Shown: positions 16,487-25,206 of the stretch, piece after piece
Layout: each line of letters opens with the position of its first letter
How positions within the stretch are numbered: the first letter of the stretch is position 1
Origin: Pseudomonas fluorescens
GTDB taxonomy: Bacteria > Pseudomonadota > Gammaproteobacteria > Pseudomonadales > Pseudomonadaceae
DNA length: 33,467 nt
NCBI RefSeq assembly: GCF_902497895.1
Contig: NZ_CABVHQ010000063.1
Location: 1 to 33,467 of the forward strand
Direction: 5' to 3'
Program-made: the position numbers and the translations under genes
Notes under the pieces: generated by a model
Told to the model about the DNA's origin: nothing
Databases searched by the model: none
The model's input: the letters and a program-made list of their open reading frames with translations, nothing else

Positions 16487-17752
16487 TTAAACCGGTAACG
16501 CGTCGAGCGCGCGCTTACTGAAAATCAGGCTGGCGTTGGCTCCGCCAAAGCCGAAGCTGTTACTCATTACACACTCCACTTGCTGATTGAATCGCGTGGT
16601 ACGGATTATCGGCAACGCCTCAACTTCACTGTCGATCTGCTCGATGTTGTGGGAGGCCGCAAGAAACCCGTGCTGCATCATCAACAACGAGTAAATGGCT
16701 TCATGCACACCAGCAGCCCCCAGCGCGTGACCGCTTAACGACTTGGTAGAACTGAAGGGAGGCAAGTTGCCGTCGAAAGCGAGCGAGGATGCACGCAGCT
16801 CCACCAAATCGCCTGCCTGGGTACTGGTGCCGTGGGTGTTGAGATAGTCGACGGATTCTTCGCAGGTACTCAATGCCGCCTGCATGGCGCGCAACGCTCC
16901 GTCTCCACTGGGGGAAACCATATCCTGCCCATCGGACGCGTTACCGTAGCCGATCACTTCGGCGTAGATCCTGGCGCCACGTTCGAGCGCATGGCCGAGT
17001 TCTTCGAGCACCAATACGCCGCCACCACCGCTGATGACGAAACCATCGCGCGCTACGTCGTAAGGGCGGCTGGCCTGGGTCGGCACATGGTTATAGCCTG
17101 TGGAAAAAGCGCCCATGGCGTCGAACATGCAGCTCTGACTGACATGTTCTGCCTCGGCCCCGCCGGCAAACACCACATCCTGTTTGCCAAACTGTATCTG
17201 CTCGAACGCATGTCCGATGCAATGCGCACTGGTCGCGCAGGCCGATGCGATGGAGTAGTTAAGGCCCTTGATGGCAAAAAAACTGGCCATGCACGCCGAC
17301 ACGGTGCTAGTCATGGTTCGAGGTACCCGATAGGGCCCGACCTTGCGAATACCCTGCTCGGTAAGTAAACGGTTGGCTTCGACGATATCTTCGCTAGAGC
17401 CGCCCCCGGAGCCCATCACACAACCGGTCCGTGGGTTCGATACTTGCGAGGGTTCAAGCCCGGCATCGGCAATCGCATCACGCATTGACAGGTACGCGTA
17501 AGCGGCGGCATCGCCCATGAAGCGGCGATGGCGACGATCTATCTGCTCGAGATCCACGTCCAATTGGCCGCTGACATGGCTGCGTAGCCCCGCCTGCGCA
17601 TACGCCTGGTTGAGACCGATACCCGAGCGTCCTTCGCGCAATGCTTGCAACACGTGCGCAGGGCTGTTGCCCAGGCAGGAAACGATGCCCATCCCGGTCA
17701 CCACGACGCGACGCAGGTTTATGCTGTGTCTGGATGTATTCTGAATGTGCAA
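16487..17752 (-). CDS. fabB: Beta-ketoacyl-ACP synthase I (FabB) paralogue
   Basis: 421 residues. It aligns end to end with FabB, with about 9 extra N-terminal residues. All catalytic residues are present: Cys172 in SACATSAHC, His307 in LNTHGTST, Lys337 in SSTKSLSGH and His342, matching Cys163, His298, Lys328 and His333 of the E. coli enzyme. FabB condenses malonyl-ACP with acyl-ACP and in gamma-proteobacteria is needed for unsaturated fatty acids. The housekeeping gene normally follows fabA; here it stands alone with its own terminator, between a transporter remnant and an RND pump operon, so it is an accessory copy. I chose the TTG at 17752, with AAGGGAG seven bases upstream, over the TTG at 17779, which has no clear ribosome site. 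Possible roles are membrane remodelling under solvent stress or a target bypass for a FabB inhibitor; both are inference. Confidence 0.88.
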   Translation of the reverse strand: MHIQNTSRHSINLRRVVVTGMGIVSCLGNSPAHVLQALREGRSGIGLNQAYAQAGLRSHVSGQLDVDLEQIDRRHRRFMGDAAAYAYLSMRDAIADAGLEPSQVSNPRTGCVMGSGGGSSEDIVEANRLLTEQGIRKVGPYRVPRTMTSTVSACMASFFAIKGLNYSIASACATSAHCIGHAFEQIQFGKQDVVFAGGAEAEHVSQSCMFDAMGAFSTGYNHVPTQASRPYDVARDGFVISGGGGVLVLEELGHALERGARIYAEVIGYGNASDGQDMVSPSGDGALRAMQAALSTCEESVDYLNTHGTSTQAGDLVELRASSLAFDGNLPPFSSTKSLSGHALGAAGVHEAIYSLLMMQHGFLAASHNIEQIDSEVEALPIIRTTRFNQQVECVMSNSFGFGGANASLIFSKRALDALPV

Positions 17753-17826
17753 AACGTAACTCCCTTCTCTCTCGGCCAAGATGAATGGCCCTGCGATTGG
17801 CTCGAGTTTAATCGCAGTGTTTGATT

Positions 17827-17845
17827 CTGATAATTCGTAAATCAG
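17827..17845. promoter_or_regulatory. Short palindrome upstream of the FabB paralogue
   Basis: CTGAT (17827-17831) and ATCAG (17841-17845) are spaced by nine bases, in an AT-rich stretch 75-93 bases before the start codon. It is a possible operator; the match is short. Confidence 0.3.
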
Positions 17846-17955
17846 GCAGTTTTATTATCAAAAAAAGCATCAATAAGGTTTTGCATGAGCACCCTGCCTT
17901 CACGGGGGCACCCGTTGCCGAATGCCCTTCCTTGATCACTCCTCGCACCATTCAG

Positions 17956-18182
17956 CATAGGTATCTACACAACCATTGGACTACGGCGTAGGGCTGAGTC
18001 CGTAGCAGCTGCCGAGCTGCGCGAGGCTGCGTTCGAGGACGCAGTCCTCGCAAAGCCTGCGTACGCGGTTTGCCTGAAAGAACCCGTTGCCTGATTTCAC
18101 GACTGCTTCGCGGTCGAACGCAGCCTCGCAGGCTCGGCAGCTGCTACGAGCGCCAGACCAAAAAGATGCGTAGATACCTATG
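17956..18182. mobile_element. MITE-like element carrying inverted REP sequences
   Basis: A 227-bp non-coding element. It begins CATAGGTATCTAC (17956-17968) and ends GTAGATACCTATG (18170-18182), a perfect 13-bp terminal inverted repeat that resumes (CA) after one mismatch. It is flanked by a perfect 9-bp direct repeat ACCATTCAG (17947-17955 and 18183-18191), as a target-site duplication would be. Inside, two REP-type sequences sharing CGTAGCAGCTGCCGAGC face each other (about 17999-18050 and 18100-18150). There is no reading frame for a transposase, so it would have moved in trans. Confidence 0.8.
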
Positions 18183-18248
18183 ACCATTCAGGGAAGTGCA
18201 GTGACACTTTCTCGCCTTGCGCGTGCCAGCTCTGAATGCTCGGCTTGC

Positions 18249-18277
18249 ACGCCCGATGCCCTGCATCGGGCGTTTTG
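18249..18277 (+). terminator. Strong hairpin with T-run on the plus strand
   Basis: ACGCCCGATGC (18249-18259), loop CCT, GCATCGGGCGT (18263-18273), then TTTT on the plus strand. No plus-strand gene ends here. On the minus strand it lies about 38 bases past the outer-membrane channel gene without a T-run, so it may still end or protect that transcript. Confidence 0.6.
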
Positions 18278-18311
18278 CTACCCAGGAAAGATTTTTGTGT
18301 GCCAGCCTTTT

Positions 18312-19763
18312 TCATCTGAATCCGCCGGATTCAGGTCTTGACGTTTTTTCCCGGGCCGGCACGTCTCTTATCCAGCCACCGCCAAGCGCTTTGAACAGCG
18401 CAACTTCACTGCTCATCTGCTGCAACCGGTCAGTCAGCAAGCCCTGCTGCGCGGTGAACAGCTCCCGTTGTGCGTCCAGCACGGTGAGGTAATTGTCGAC
18501 GCCTTCCTGGTAGCGTTGCCGAGCCAGATCGAAGTACTCCTGTGTAGTCAGGGTCAGATCACGCTGGGCTTGCAACTGCTCCCCAAAGGTGCCACGTGCG
18601 GCGAGCCCATCGGCCACTTCGCGAAAAGCCGTCTGAATGGCTTTCTCGTACTGCACGACGTTAATGTCCTTCTGCACCTCGGCGTAATCCAGGTTGGCCT
18701 CGAGTCGGCCGGCGGTGAAGATCGGAATATTGATTTGCGGCACGAAACTCCAGCTACCGGAGCCAGCCTCGAACAGTCCATTCATGTCACTGCTCAGCGT
18801 GCCTGCGTTGGCGGTCAGCCTGACACTCGGGAAGAAGGCTGCACGCGCCGCGCCGATATTGGCGTTGGCCGCCAGCAAGTTGTGTTCCGCAGCACGGATG
18901 TCGGGACGGCGTAGCAGCAAATCAGCCGGCATGCCCACAGGCAACGCGGCGAACTGCTGCTCGTCGAAGCGCTCAGGCAATGCCGGTAACTCACTGCCCA
19001 ACAACAGGCGCAGCAGGTTCTGGTCTTGCGCGACCTGACGCGTGTAGCGCGCCAGGTGACCTCTCGCCTGCTCGACCAGACTGCGTGCCTGACGCACATC
19101 CAGAGATGAGGCGATTCCGGCGTCGTGACTGCTTTGGACCAGCGCCAGGCTTTCGTCGTAACTGGCCAGGGTTTCGCGCGTCAACTGCAGCAGGCCCTGA
19201 TCGGTGCGCAAAGTCAGATAGGCCGTGGCCACATCGCCAATCAGGCTGATCTGCACACTGCGCTGCGCTTCTTCTGAAGCCAGATAAGTCTCCAGCGTGG
19301 CGCGGTCCAGGCTGCTTACCCTGCCGAACAGATCCAGCTCGTAGGCGCTTACACCCACGGTCACACCATATTGGCTTTCGATACTGCGCTCGCCACTGCG
19401 CGACAGGTCGGCCGGCAGTTTCTGTCGGATACCGCTGGCATCCACGCCGACGCTGGGGAACAGCTCGGCGCGCTGGATGCGGTACTGCGCGCGAAAAGCC
19501 TCAACGTTCAGGGCGGCCTGACGCAGGTCGCGATTGTTGTCCAGTGCCACTTGCAACAGCTGTTGCAGGGCCGGATCGCGGAAGAACTGCTCCCAGCCCA
19601 GTTCGGCGCTCGCCTGCTGCTGCGAAGGCTGTTGCGCATAGGCCTGACCTTGCGGCCACACCCCGGCAATCGGCGCGGCGGGTTGCTGGTAGTCCGGTAT
19701 CAGGCTACAGCCTGATACGGCCATGGCGCAGGCCAGAGCCAGGGTCAGATGCTTGAAAGTCAT
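18312..19763 (-). CDS. ttgC: RND efflux outer membrane channel lipoprotein (OprM/TtgC/TtgI/SrpC family)
   Basis: 483 residues. The signal peptide ends in the lipobox AVSGC with Cys19 followed by Ser, consistent with outer-membrane sorting. The two structural repeats of the TolC-like fold are clear: DLFGRVSSLDRATLETYLAS with DVATAYLTLRTDQGLLQLT in the first half, and LLLRRPDIRAAEHNLLAANANIGAARAAFFPSVRLTANAG in the second. It forms the trimeric exit duct of the pump, spanning the outer membrane and periplasm. Its ATG overlaps the permease stop as ATGA. The symbol is family-level: which of the TtgC, TtgI or SrpC paralogues it matches best cannot be settled here; the IclR-type regulator upstream favours the TtgI/SrpC side. 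Confidence 0.92.
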   Translation of the reverse strand: MTFKHLTLALACAMAVSGCSLIPDYQQPAAPIAGVWPQGQAYAQQPSQQQASAELGWEQFFRDPALQQLLQVALDNNRDLRQAALNVEAFRAQYRIQRAELFPSVGVDASGIRQKLPADLSRSGERSIESQYGVTVGVSAYELDLFGRVSSLDRATLETYLASEEAQRSVQISLIGDVATAYLTLRTDQGLLQLTRETLASYDESLALVQSSHDAGIASSLDVRQARSLVEQARGHLARYTRQVAQDQNLLRLLLGSELPALPERFDEQQFAALPVGMPADLLLRRPDIRAAEHNLLAANANIGAARAAFFPSVRLTANAGTLSSDMNGLFEAGSGSWSFVPQINIPIFTAGRLEANLDYAEVQKDINVVQYEKAIQTAFREVADGLAARGTFGEQLQAQRDLTLTTQEYFDLARQRYQEGVDNYLTVLDAQRELFTAQQGLLTDRLQQMSSEVALFKALGGGWIRDVPAREKTSRPESGGFR

Positions 19764-22700
19764 ACTGACTCTCCTTCTTTAATTGCGGCGGGAGCGACCG
19801 CTTTCGCCTTTCGGTTACCTTCAAACAGCTTGACCACTACCACGTAAAACAGCGGCACGAAGAACACCGCGAGTACGGTGGCCGTGACCATGCCGCCGAC
19901 CACGCCGGTGGCAATGGAGTGCTGACTGCCTTGACCGGCGCCGCTGGCCAGGGCCATGGGCAGTACACCGAAGGTGAAGGCCAGCGACGTCATGATGATC
20001 GGACGCAGGCGCAGCTTGGCCGCGTGAACGGCCGAATCGACCAGGCTGTAGCCTTCTTTCTCGTACAGCTCCTTGGCGAACTCGACGATCAGGATGGCGT
20101 TCTTCGCCGACAGACCGACCGTGGTCATCAAGCCGATCTGGAAGTACACGTCGGCGGTAAGGTCGCGCATGAGGGTGGCGATGACCGCGCCGAGAATACC
20201 CAGTGGCACCACCAGCATGACCGACACCGGTACCGACCAACTCTCATACAGCGCGGCCAGACACAGGAACACGATCAGTACGGTGAGCGCATAGAGCATC
20301 GGGGCCTGGTCGCCGGTCTGGATTTCCTCGTAGGACAGGCCGGTGTAGGTCAGCCCTATGCCATTGGGCAGCTGCCTGGAGATTTCGGCAATGGCGGCCA
20401 TGGCGTCGCCGGTGCTGTAGCCGGGTGCCGGCTCGCCGAGCATTTCAACTGCCGAGTTGCCGTTGTAGCGTTCAAGCTTGGGAGAGCCATAGGTCCAGCT
20501 TCCGGTGGCGAAAGCGGAGAACGGAATCATCTTGCCCCCAGCGTTGCGCACGTACCATTTGTCGAAGTCTTCGGGAGCCAGACGCGAGTCCATGTTGCCC
20601 TGCAGATAGACCCGTTTGACCCGACCCTTGTCGATGAAGTCGTTGACGTACATCGAGCCCCAGGCCGCGGACATGGTTTCGTTGATCGCAGCAATGCTCA
20701 ACTGATGGGCACGTGCCTTCTCGTCGTCGATGCTGACCCGGAACTGCGGCTCGTCGTTGAGGCCGTTGGGCCGCATTGACGCCAGGATTGGACTTTGCGC
20801 AGCCAGTTCGAGGAATTGGTCGCGCGCGGCCATCAACGCAGCATGGCCGGCACCGACCTGGTCTTCCAGGTAGAAGTTGAAACCCGTGGCGTTGCCCATT
20901 TCCAGAATTGCCGGAGGGGCGAACACCAGCACCTGACCATCCTTGATGTCTGCGAATCTGGCCTGGGCGCGCTCTACCACACTGGCTACACCCTGGCCTT
21001 CAGCTTGACGGTGAGACCAATCCTTGAGGTTGACGAACGCCATACCGCTGCTCTGTCCGCGACCGGCGAAGTTGAAGCCGTTGACGGTGAAAACCGAGTC
21101 GATCACCTGCGCTTCTTCCGCGAGCAGGTAATCGCGTACCTCCTTGAGCACCGCTTCGGTACGTTCGGCGCTGCTGTTGACCGGCATCCGTACCTCGACT
21201 ATCGCCTTGCCCTGGTCTTCAGCCGGGAGAAAGGCCTTGGGAATCTGGGTGAACAGGTAGCCGGTGCCGCCCACGATCACGGCGAAGATCACGAAGTAAC
21301 GCCCGCGTTGCTTGAGCATGCCGACCACACTGCGTTCAAAGCGGTTGGCGCTGTTATCGAAGGTGCGGTTGAACCAGCCGAAGAAACCTTTTTTCGGCCC
21401 GTGGTCGTCCTTGGGAGCTTTGAGGATGGTGGCGCACAGCGCGGGGGTGAAGATCAAGGCTACCAGCACCGACAGACCCATGCAGACCACGATGGTCACG
21501 GCGAACTGCCGGTAGATGATGCCGGCCGAGCCGCCGAAGAAGGCCATCGGGATGAACACCGCCGACAGCACCATGCCAATGCCAACCAGCGCGCCCTGGA
21601 TCTGGCCCATGGACTTGCGCGTTGCCTCCAGCGGCGACAGTTTTTCGTCGTGCATCAGTCGCTCGACGTTCTCCACGACCACAATGGCGTCGTCCACCAG
21701 CAGGCCGATGGCCAGAACCATGGCGTACATCGTCAGCACGTTGATGTTGATGCCGAACAGTGGCAACAGCGCAAAGGCACCGAGCAAGACCACCGGCACC
21801 GCCATCGTCGGAATCAGCGTGGCGCGCCAGTTCTGCAGGAACAGGAACATCACCAGGAACACCAGCACGACCGCTTCGATGATGGTGTGGATCACCGATT
21901 CGATGGAGGCGTTGACCGAAGGTGTGGTGTCATAGGGCAGCAGAATCTTCACGCCTTCGGGCAGGTAACGCTCCTGTTTCTTCAGGACCTCACGCACTGC
22001 CTCGGCGGTTTCCAGGAGGTTGCCACCGGGTGCCAGACGTATCGCCATTGCCGCCGACGGCATACCGTTGAATTTCGCCGAAATGGAGAAGTTGTCGGCA
22101 CCCAGGCTCACTTCACCCAGGTCCTTGATGCGCACCTGCGATCCATCCGGGTTGACCTTGACCAGGATGTTGGCGAATTCGTCGGGGTTGGTCAGACGGG
22201 TCTTGGCGATGACCGAGGCGTTCAATTGCACGCCGGGACGCGCTGGCAGGCCGCCAACCTGTCCCGAGGACACTTGTACGTTCTGTTCCTGGATAGCGCT
22301 GGCGACATCGCTCGGTGCCAGTTGGAAGCTGTTGAGTTTGATCGGATCGAGCCAAATGCGCATGGCATTTTGCGAACCCAGCAACAGATAGTCGCCGACC
22401 CCGTTGATCCGCGAGATCGGGTCCTGCAGATTAGAGGCGATGTAGTTGCCCAGATCGAAGTTGCTCATCTTGCCGCTTTCATCGACCAGCGCCGCGATCT
22501 GCATGAAGTTGATCTGATACTTGACCACACGGATGCCCTGGCGCTGCACTTCCTGCGGCAGCTTGGGCGTCGCCAGTTGCAGCTTGTTCTGCACCTGAAC
22601 CTGAGCAATATCCGGGTCGGTGCCCTGCTCGAAGGTCACGATGAGCTGCATGCTCCCGTCAGCATTGCTTTGCGAGGACATGTAACGGTAACCATCCAGA

Positions 22701-22912
22701 CCACTGAGCTGCTGCTCAATGACCTGGGTCACTGTGTCCTGCACGGTCTGCGCCGAAGCGCCCGGGTACGCCACCGAAATCATGATCGACGGGGCCGCAA
22801 TGTTCGGGTATTGGCTGACAGGCATTTTCAGGATCGACAGAGCGCCGGCAAGCATCAGCACAATGGCCAACACCCAGGCGAAGATCGGCCTGTCTATAAA
22901 AAAACGGGACAT
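19760..22912 (-). CDS. ttgB: RND efflux permease (MexB/TtgB/TtgH/SrpB family)
   Basis: 1050 residues, the standard length for hydrophobe/amphiphile exporters of the RND family. It starts MSRFFIDRPIFAWVLAIVLM (helix 1 and its amphipathic lead). The proton relay aspartates lie in IGLLVDDAIVVVENVER near residue 407, and GFFGWFNRTFD marks the central cytoplasmic helix. FNFAGRGQSSGMAFV and AAWGSMYVNDFIDKGRVKRVYLQ belong to the porter domain, and the C-terminal SQHSIATGVVGGMVTATVLAVFFVPLFYV is typical. It exports drugs or solvents from the inner leaflet and periplasm using proton import. It is the middle gene of a three-gene operon, 14 bases after the adaptor. The symbol is family-level only, as for its partners. 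Confidence 0.93.
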   Translation of the reverse strand: MSRFFIDRPIFAWVLAIVLMLAGALSILKMPVSQYPNIAAPSIMISVAYPGASAQTVQDTVTQVIEQQLSGLDGYRYMSSQSNADGSMQLIVTFEQGTDPDIAQVQVQNKLQLATPKLPQEVQRQGIRVVKYQINFMQIAALVDESGKMSNFDLGNYIASNLQDPISRINGVGDYLLLGSQNAMRIWLDPIKLNSFQLAPSDVASAIQEQNVQVSSGQVGGLPARPGVQLNASVIAKTRLTNPDEFANILVKVNPDGSQVRIKDLGEVSLGADNFSISAKFNGMPSAAMAIRLAPGGNLLETAEAVREVLKKQERYLPEGVKILLPYDTTPSVNASIESVIHTIIEAVVLVFLVMFLFLQNWRATLIPTMAVPVVLLGAFALLPLFGININVLTMYAMVLAIGLLVDDAIVVVENVERLMHDEKLSPLEATRKSMGQIQGALVGIGMVLSAVFIPMAFFGGSAGIIYRQFAVTIVVCMGLSVLVALIFTPALCATILKAPKDDHGPKKGFFGWFNRTFDNSANRFERSVVGMLKQRGRYFVIFAVIVGGTGYLFTQIPKAFLPAEDQGKAIVEVRMPVNSSAERTEAVLKEVRDYLLAEEAQVIDSVFTVNGFNFAGRGQSSGMAFVNLKDWSHRQAEGQGVASVVERAQARFADIKDGQVLVFAPPAILEMGNATGFNFYLEDQVGAGHAALMAARDQFLELAAQSPILASMRPNGLNDEPQFRVSIDDEKARAHQLSIAAINETMSAAWGSMYVNDFIDKGRVKRVYLQGNMDSRLAPEDFDKWYVRNAGGKMIPFSAFATGSWTYGSPKLERYNGNSAVEMLGEPAPGYSTGDAMAAIAEISRQLPNGIGLTYTGLSYEEIQTGDQAPMLYALTVLIVFLCLAALYESWSVPVSVMLVVPLGILGAVIATLMRDLTADVYFQIGLMTTVGLSAKNAILIVEFAKELYEKEGYSLVDSAVHAAKLRLRPIIMTSLAFTFGVLPMALASGAGQGSQHSIATGVVGGMVTATVLAVFFVPLFYVVVVKLFEGNRKAKAVAPAAIKEGESV

Positions 22913-22926
22913 TTGAATTCAGTTCC

Positions 22927-24081
22927 TCAGTTGGCCGATACGGCAGTGGCAGCAGCCTTTGAGAGATCGTTGGCCAGATCGACATTGGACGCGTCGCTGG
23001 CCTGCACCTTGATGCCGCTACGCACGCGCTGCAGCCCCTCGGTGACCACGCGCTCACCATCGCTCAGGCCCTTGCCGACCAACCAGGCGTTCCCCACGGT
23101 GCGCAGGGTTTCGATTTCGCGCAGCTCCACACTGCCGTCGTTCTTGACCACCCAGCTCTGAGCGACGCCGCGGGAGTCGCGAAAGACCGCCTGCTGTGGC
23201 ACCAGAATCGCGTTTTCACGCACCCCTTCCTTGACTTGGGCATGCACGAACATCCCCGGCAGCAACTGGCGATCCGGGTTTGGAAACTGGGCACGCAACG
23301 TCACCGAACCGGTACTCGGGTCGACATTCACTTCGGAGAACTTCATGGTGCCGGTTTGTCCGTAGACGCTGCCGTCATCCAGGGTCAGGCTGACGGCGGC
23401 GCTGTCTTCGCCGGCTTTTTGCAGCTTGCCGGACTCCAGTGCACGTCGCAGTTTCAATAGTTGGGTGATGGGTTGGGTGACGTCGACATAAATCGGGTCC
23501 AGCTGGGTCACGGTTGCCAGTTCCTGAGCCTGGCCGTCGGTGACCAGCGCGCCTTCGGTGACCGCCGAACGGCCGATACGCCCGCTGATCGGTGATAGAA
23601 CGCGGGTGTACTGCACATTGATGTCAGCCATCCGGGCTTCGGCCTGGGCCTGTTTCCAGGCAGCAAAAGCGTCGTCGTACTGCTGGCGACTCACCGCATT
23701 GGTCTTGAGCAGCCGCTCGTAACGCTTGGCCAGGTTGCTGGCTGTCACCAGATTGGCTTGGGCGCGCGCCTGATGCGCCTGATAGGTCCGGGGGTCGATC
23801 TGGTACAGCTGTTGCCCCTGCTTCACCTCGGTGCCTTCGGCGACCATGCGCTTTACCAGGATGCCGCTGACCTGCGGCCGTACTTCGGCCACGCGATTGG
23901 CTGCGGTGCGGCCTGGCAAATCAGTCGCGAGGGTCAACGACTGAGCCTCCAGGGTGTAAACACCGACTTGCGCAGGGGAAGGCGTACTGGCCACTGGTTC
24001 GGACATATCGCATCCCGCCAACAGCAAAAATGCGGCAACGGGCACGCGGCGGACGAGTGGATAAGGGCCTCTATGTTTCAC
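22927..24081 (-). CDS. ttgA: RND efflux periplasmic adaptor lipoprotein (MexA/TtgA/TtgG/SrpA family)
   Basis: 384 residues. The lipobox is LLAGC, with Cys24 followed by Asp25; Asp at +2 keeps the lipoprotein in the inner membrane, as in AcrA. The barrel-sandwich halves are VAEVRPQVSGILVKRMVAEGTEVKQGQQLYQID and TRVLSPISGRIGRSAVTEGALV, with a coiled-coil hairpin between them (about residues 95-160). LPGMFVHAQVKEG marks the beta-barrel domain. It bridges the permease and the outer-membrane channel. The start is a GTG at 24081 with AGGAG 11 bases upstream. It is the first gene of the pump operon and faces a 489-base upstream region with a candidate regulator site. Confidence 0.92.
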   Translation of the reverse strand: MKHRGPYPLVRRVPVAAFLLLAGCDMSEPVASTPSPAQVGVYTLEAQSLTLATDLPGRTAANRVAEVRPQVSGILVKRMVAEGTEVKQGQQLYQIDPRTYQAHQARAQANLVTASNLAKRYERLLKTNAVSRQQYDDAFAAWKQAQAEARMADINVQYTRVLSPISGRIGRSAVTEGALVTDGQAQELATVTQLDPIYVDVTQPITQLLKLRRALESGKLQKAGEDSAAVSLTLDDGSVYGQTGTMKFSEVNVDPSTGSVTLRAQFPNPDRQLLPGMFVHAQVKEGVRENAILVPQQAVFRDSRGVAQSWVVKNDGSVELREIETLRTVGNAWLVGKGLSDGERVVTEGLQRVRSGIKVQASDASNVDLANDLSKAAATAVSAN

Positions 24082-24570
24082 AGACGGTTATCTCCTGAAG
24101 GCAACATTAATAAATGGGTATGTGTATCGCTATATGATTCACTGTACCACGCTGCGGGCTTATCGAATCAACTTGCTATAGGCGCATTACCGCAATTCGC
24201 CCTATCAGCAGTGCTCAGGTACCAGGTGCATTGCCATATCTGAACCGTGCGGCCCTATCCGCAAACGCCTCGACGATGAATCGGCAGGAACAATGCGAAT
24301 GCCACGCGACACCCCGGTTTGCGTAGGGTTACCGGTTTTGCGCGGGCACTGCCTGACAGCGGACCGCAATCGTCAGATGTCGGGGTCATGGGCCTTGGAA
24401 ATTGAGCGGGCAAGCGAAGGGATGTAGCGCAGGGTTAAATCGTTACAAAGTGAGTAATGGGTGGCATTCGGGCCTGTCAGCCGTCTAGCTATCAGGCACT
24501 TTTCACATGCTGGAAAACAGGATTGAACGCAGTGCGGTATGGACCAACGCTGGTCGCAACTTCGACGCAC
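24082..24570. other. Upstream region of the pump operon
   Basis: 489 bases between the pump adaptor and the tetR gene, both on the minus strand. It holds the candidate operator at 24128-24147 and a CAATTCGCC motif at 24193-24201, both echoed upstream of the iclR gene. I see no gene and no clear terminator for tetR. Confidence 0.45.
24128..24147. promoter_or_regulatory. Candidate operator of the pump operon
   Basis: CGCTATATGATTCACTGTAC lies 46 bases upstream of the adaptor GTG. It matches 17 of 20 bases of CGCTATACGATACACTGAAC at 26159-26178, upstream of the iclR gene, in the same orientation. A shared site suits a repressor that controls both itself and the pump, as TtgV does; this is inference. 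Confidence 0.45.
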
Positions 24571-25194
24571 TCAGGGTTTTGATTGATGGCACAAATGTGC
24601 GGGAGGATTCGTCAGCAAATGCAGCAGAGTATCCAGCACAGTCGAGAGCTTGCGCTGGCAGTCCTCGGTGCTCTGCAAACATTCGATCAGGGCACCGGTA
24701 ATACAATGCTGGATCAGCTCGCAAAAGACTGGAATGTTGATTTGCGCCCCTAATTCGCCGCGAGCTACAGCGCGGTTCAAGAGATCCTGCAGCAGAGTGG
24801 CCAGGTTGCTCCGAAACCGATGCAAACGCATGGGAACAGGCTCGCAATTGCCGTTCAGCTCACGCTTGTGCAACATGCTTTCGCACAGCATTCCTGAATC
24901 TTTCCTGCTGGCCGTCTCGATCAATGCCTGGCGCAGGCGCAGCCATCGCGCAGAAAACCGCAGGCAGGTCGGGATGGGTTGTTCCAGAGGGTGTTGTTGC
25001 TCGTCGAGAATCGTTTTAAGCAGATCCTGCTTGTTCTTGAAGTGCCAATAGATGGCGCCACGGGTAACGCCTGCCAAGCCAGCAATCTGTTCGAGCGTCA
25101 CATTGGCAACGCCATCGCGTGAAAAGGCCGAGAGACTTGCACTGATAATTTTTTGCCGCGTTTTCGCGGCCTCTTGGGCGGTTTTCCTGGCCAT
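24571..25194 (-). CDS. TetR-family regulator of the RND pump (TtgW/SrpR-like)
   Basis: 207 residues. The N-terminal helix-turn-helix is classical for efflux regulators: ARKTAQEAAKTRQKIISASL, FSRDGVANVTLEQIAGLAGV, then TRGAIYWHFKNKQDLL, close to TtgR, ArpR and SrpR. The C-terminal ligand domain runs from about residue 60 and carries several cysteines (for example GMLCESMLHKREL). It lies 12 bases after an IclR regulator gene, so the two are co-transcribed. In solvent-tolerant P. putida the same pairing is known, an IclR repressor (TtgV or SrpS) with a TetR partner (TtgW or SrpR; SrpR acts as an anti-repressor). Unlike the TtgW described as truncated, this one is full length. The role as anti-repressor or second repressor is inferred. 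Confidence 0.87.
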   Translation of the reverse strand: MARKTAQEAAKTRQKIISASLSAFSRDGVANVTLEQIAGLAGVTRGAIYWHFKNKQDLLKTILDEQQHPLEQPIPTCLRFSARWLRLRQALIETASRKDSGMLCESMLHKRELNGNCEPVPMRLHRFRSNLATLLQDLLNRAVARGELGAQINIPVFCELIQHCITGALIECLQSTEDCQRKLSTVLDTLLHLLTNPPAHLCHQSKP

Positions 25195-25206
25195 TCCACT
25201 ACCTGA

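Noticed and set aside
11795..17812. The 12-mer CTCGAGTTTAAT occurs upstream of both hyuA (11795) and the FabB paralogue (17801).
   Set aside because: A rough estimate gives tens of chance 12-mer matches within a window this size, and flanking bases do not agree.
20795..23161. A 788-codon open plus-strand frame opposite the pump permease and adaptor.
   Set aside because: It is rich in His, Gln and Asp as expected for the shadow of a high-GC gene, and the minus strand encodes an unmistakable RND permease.
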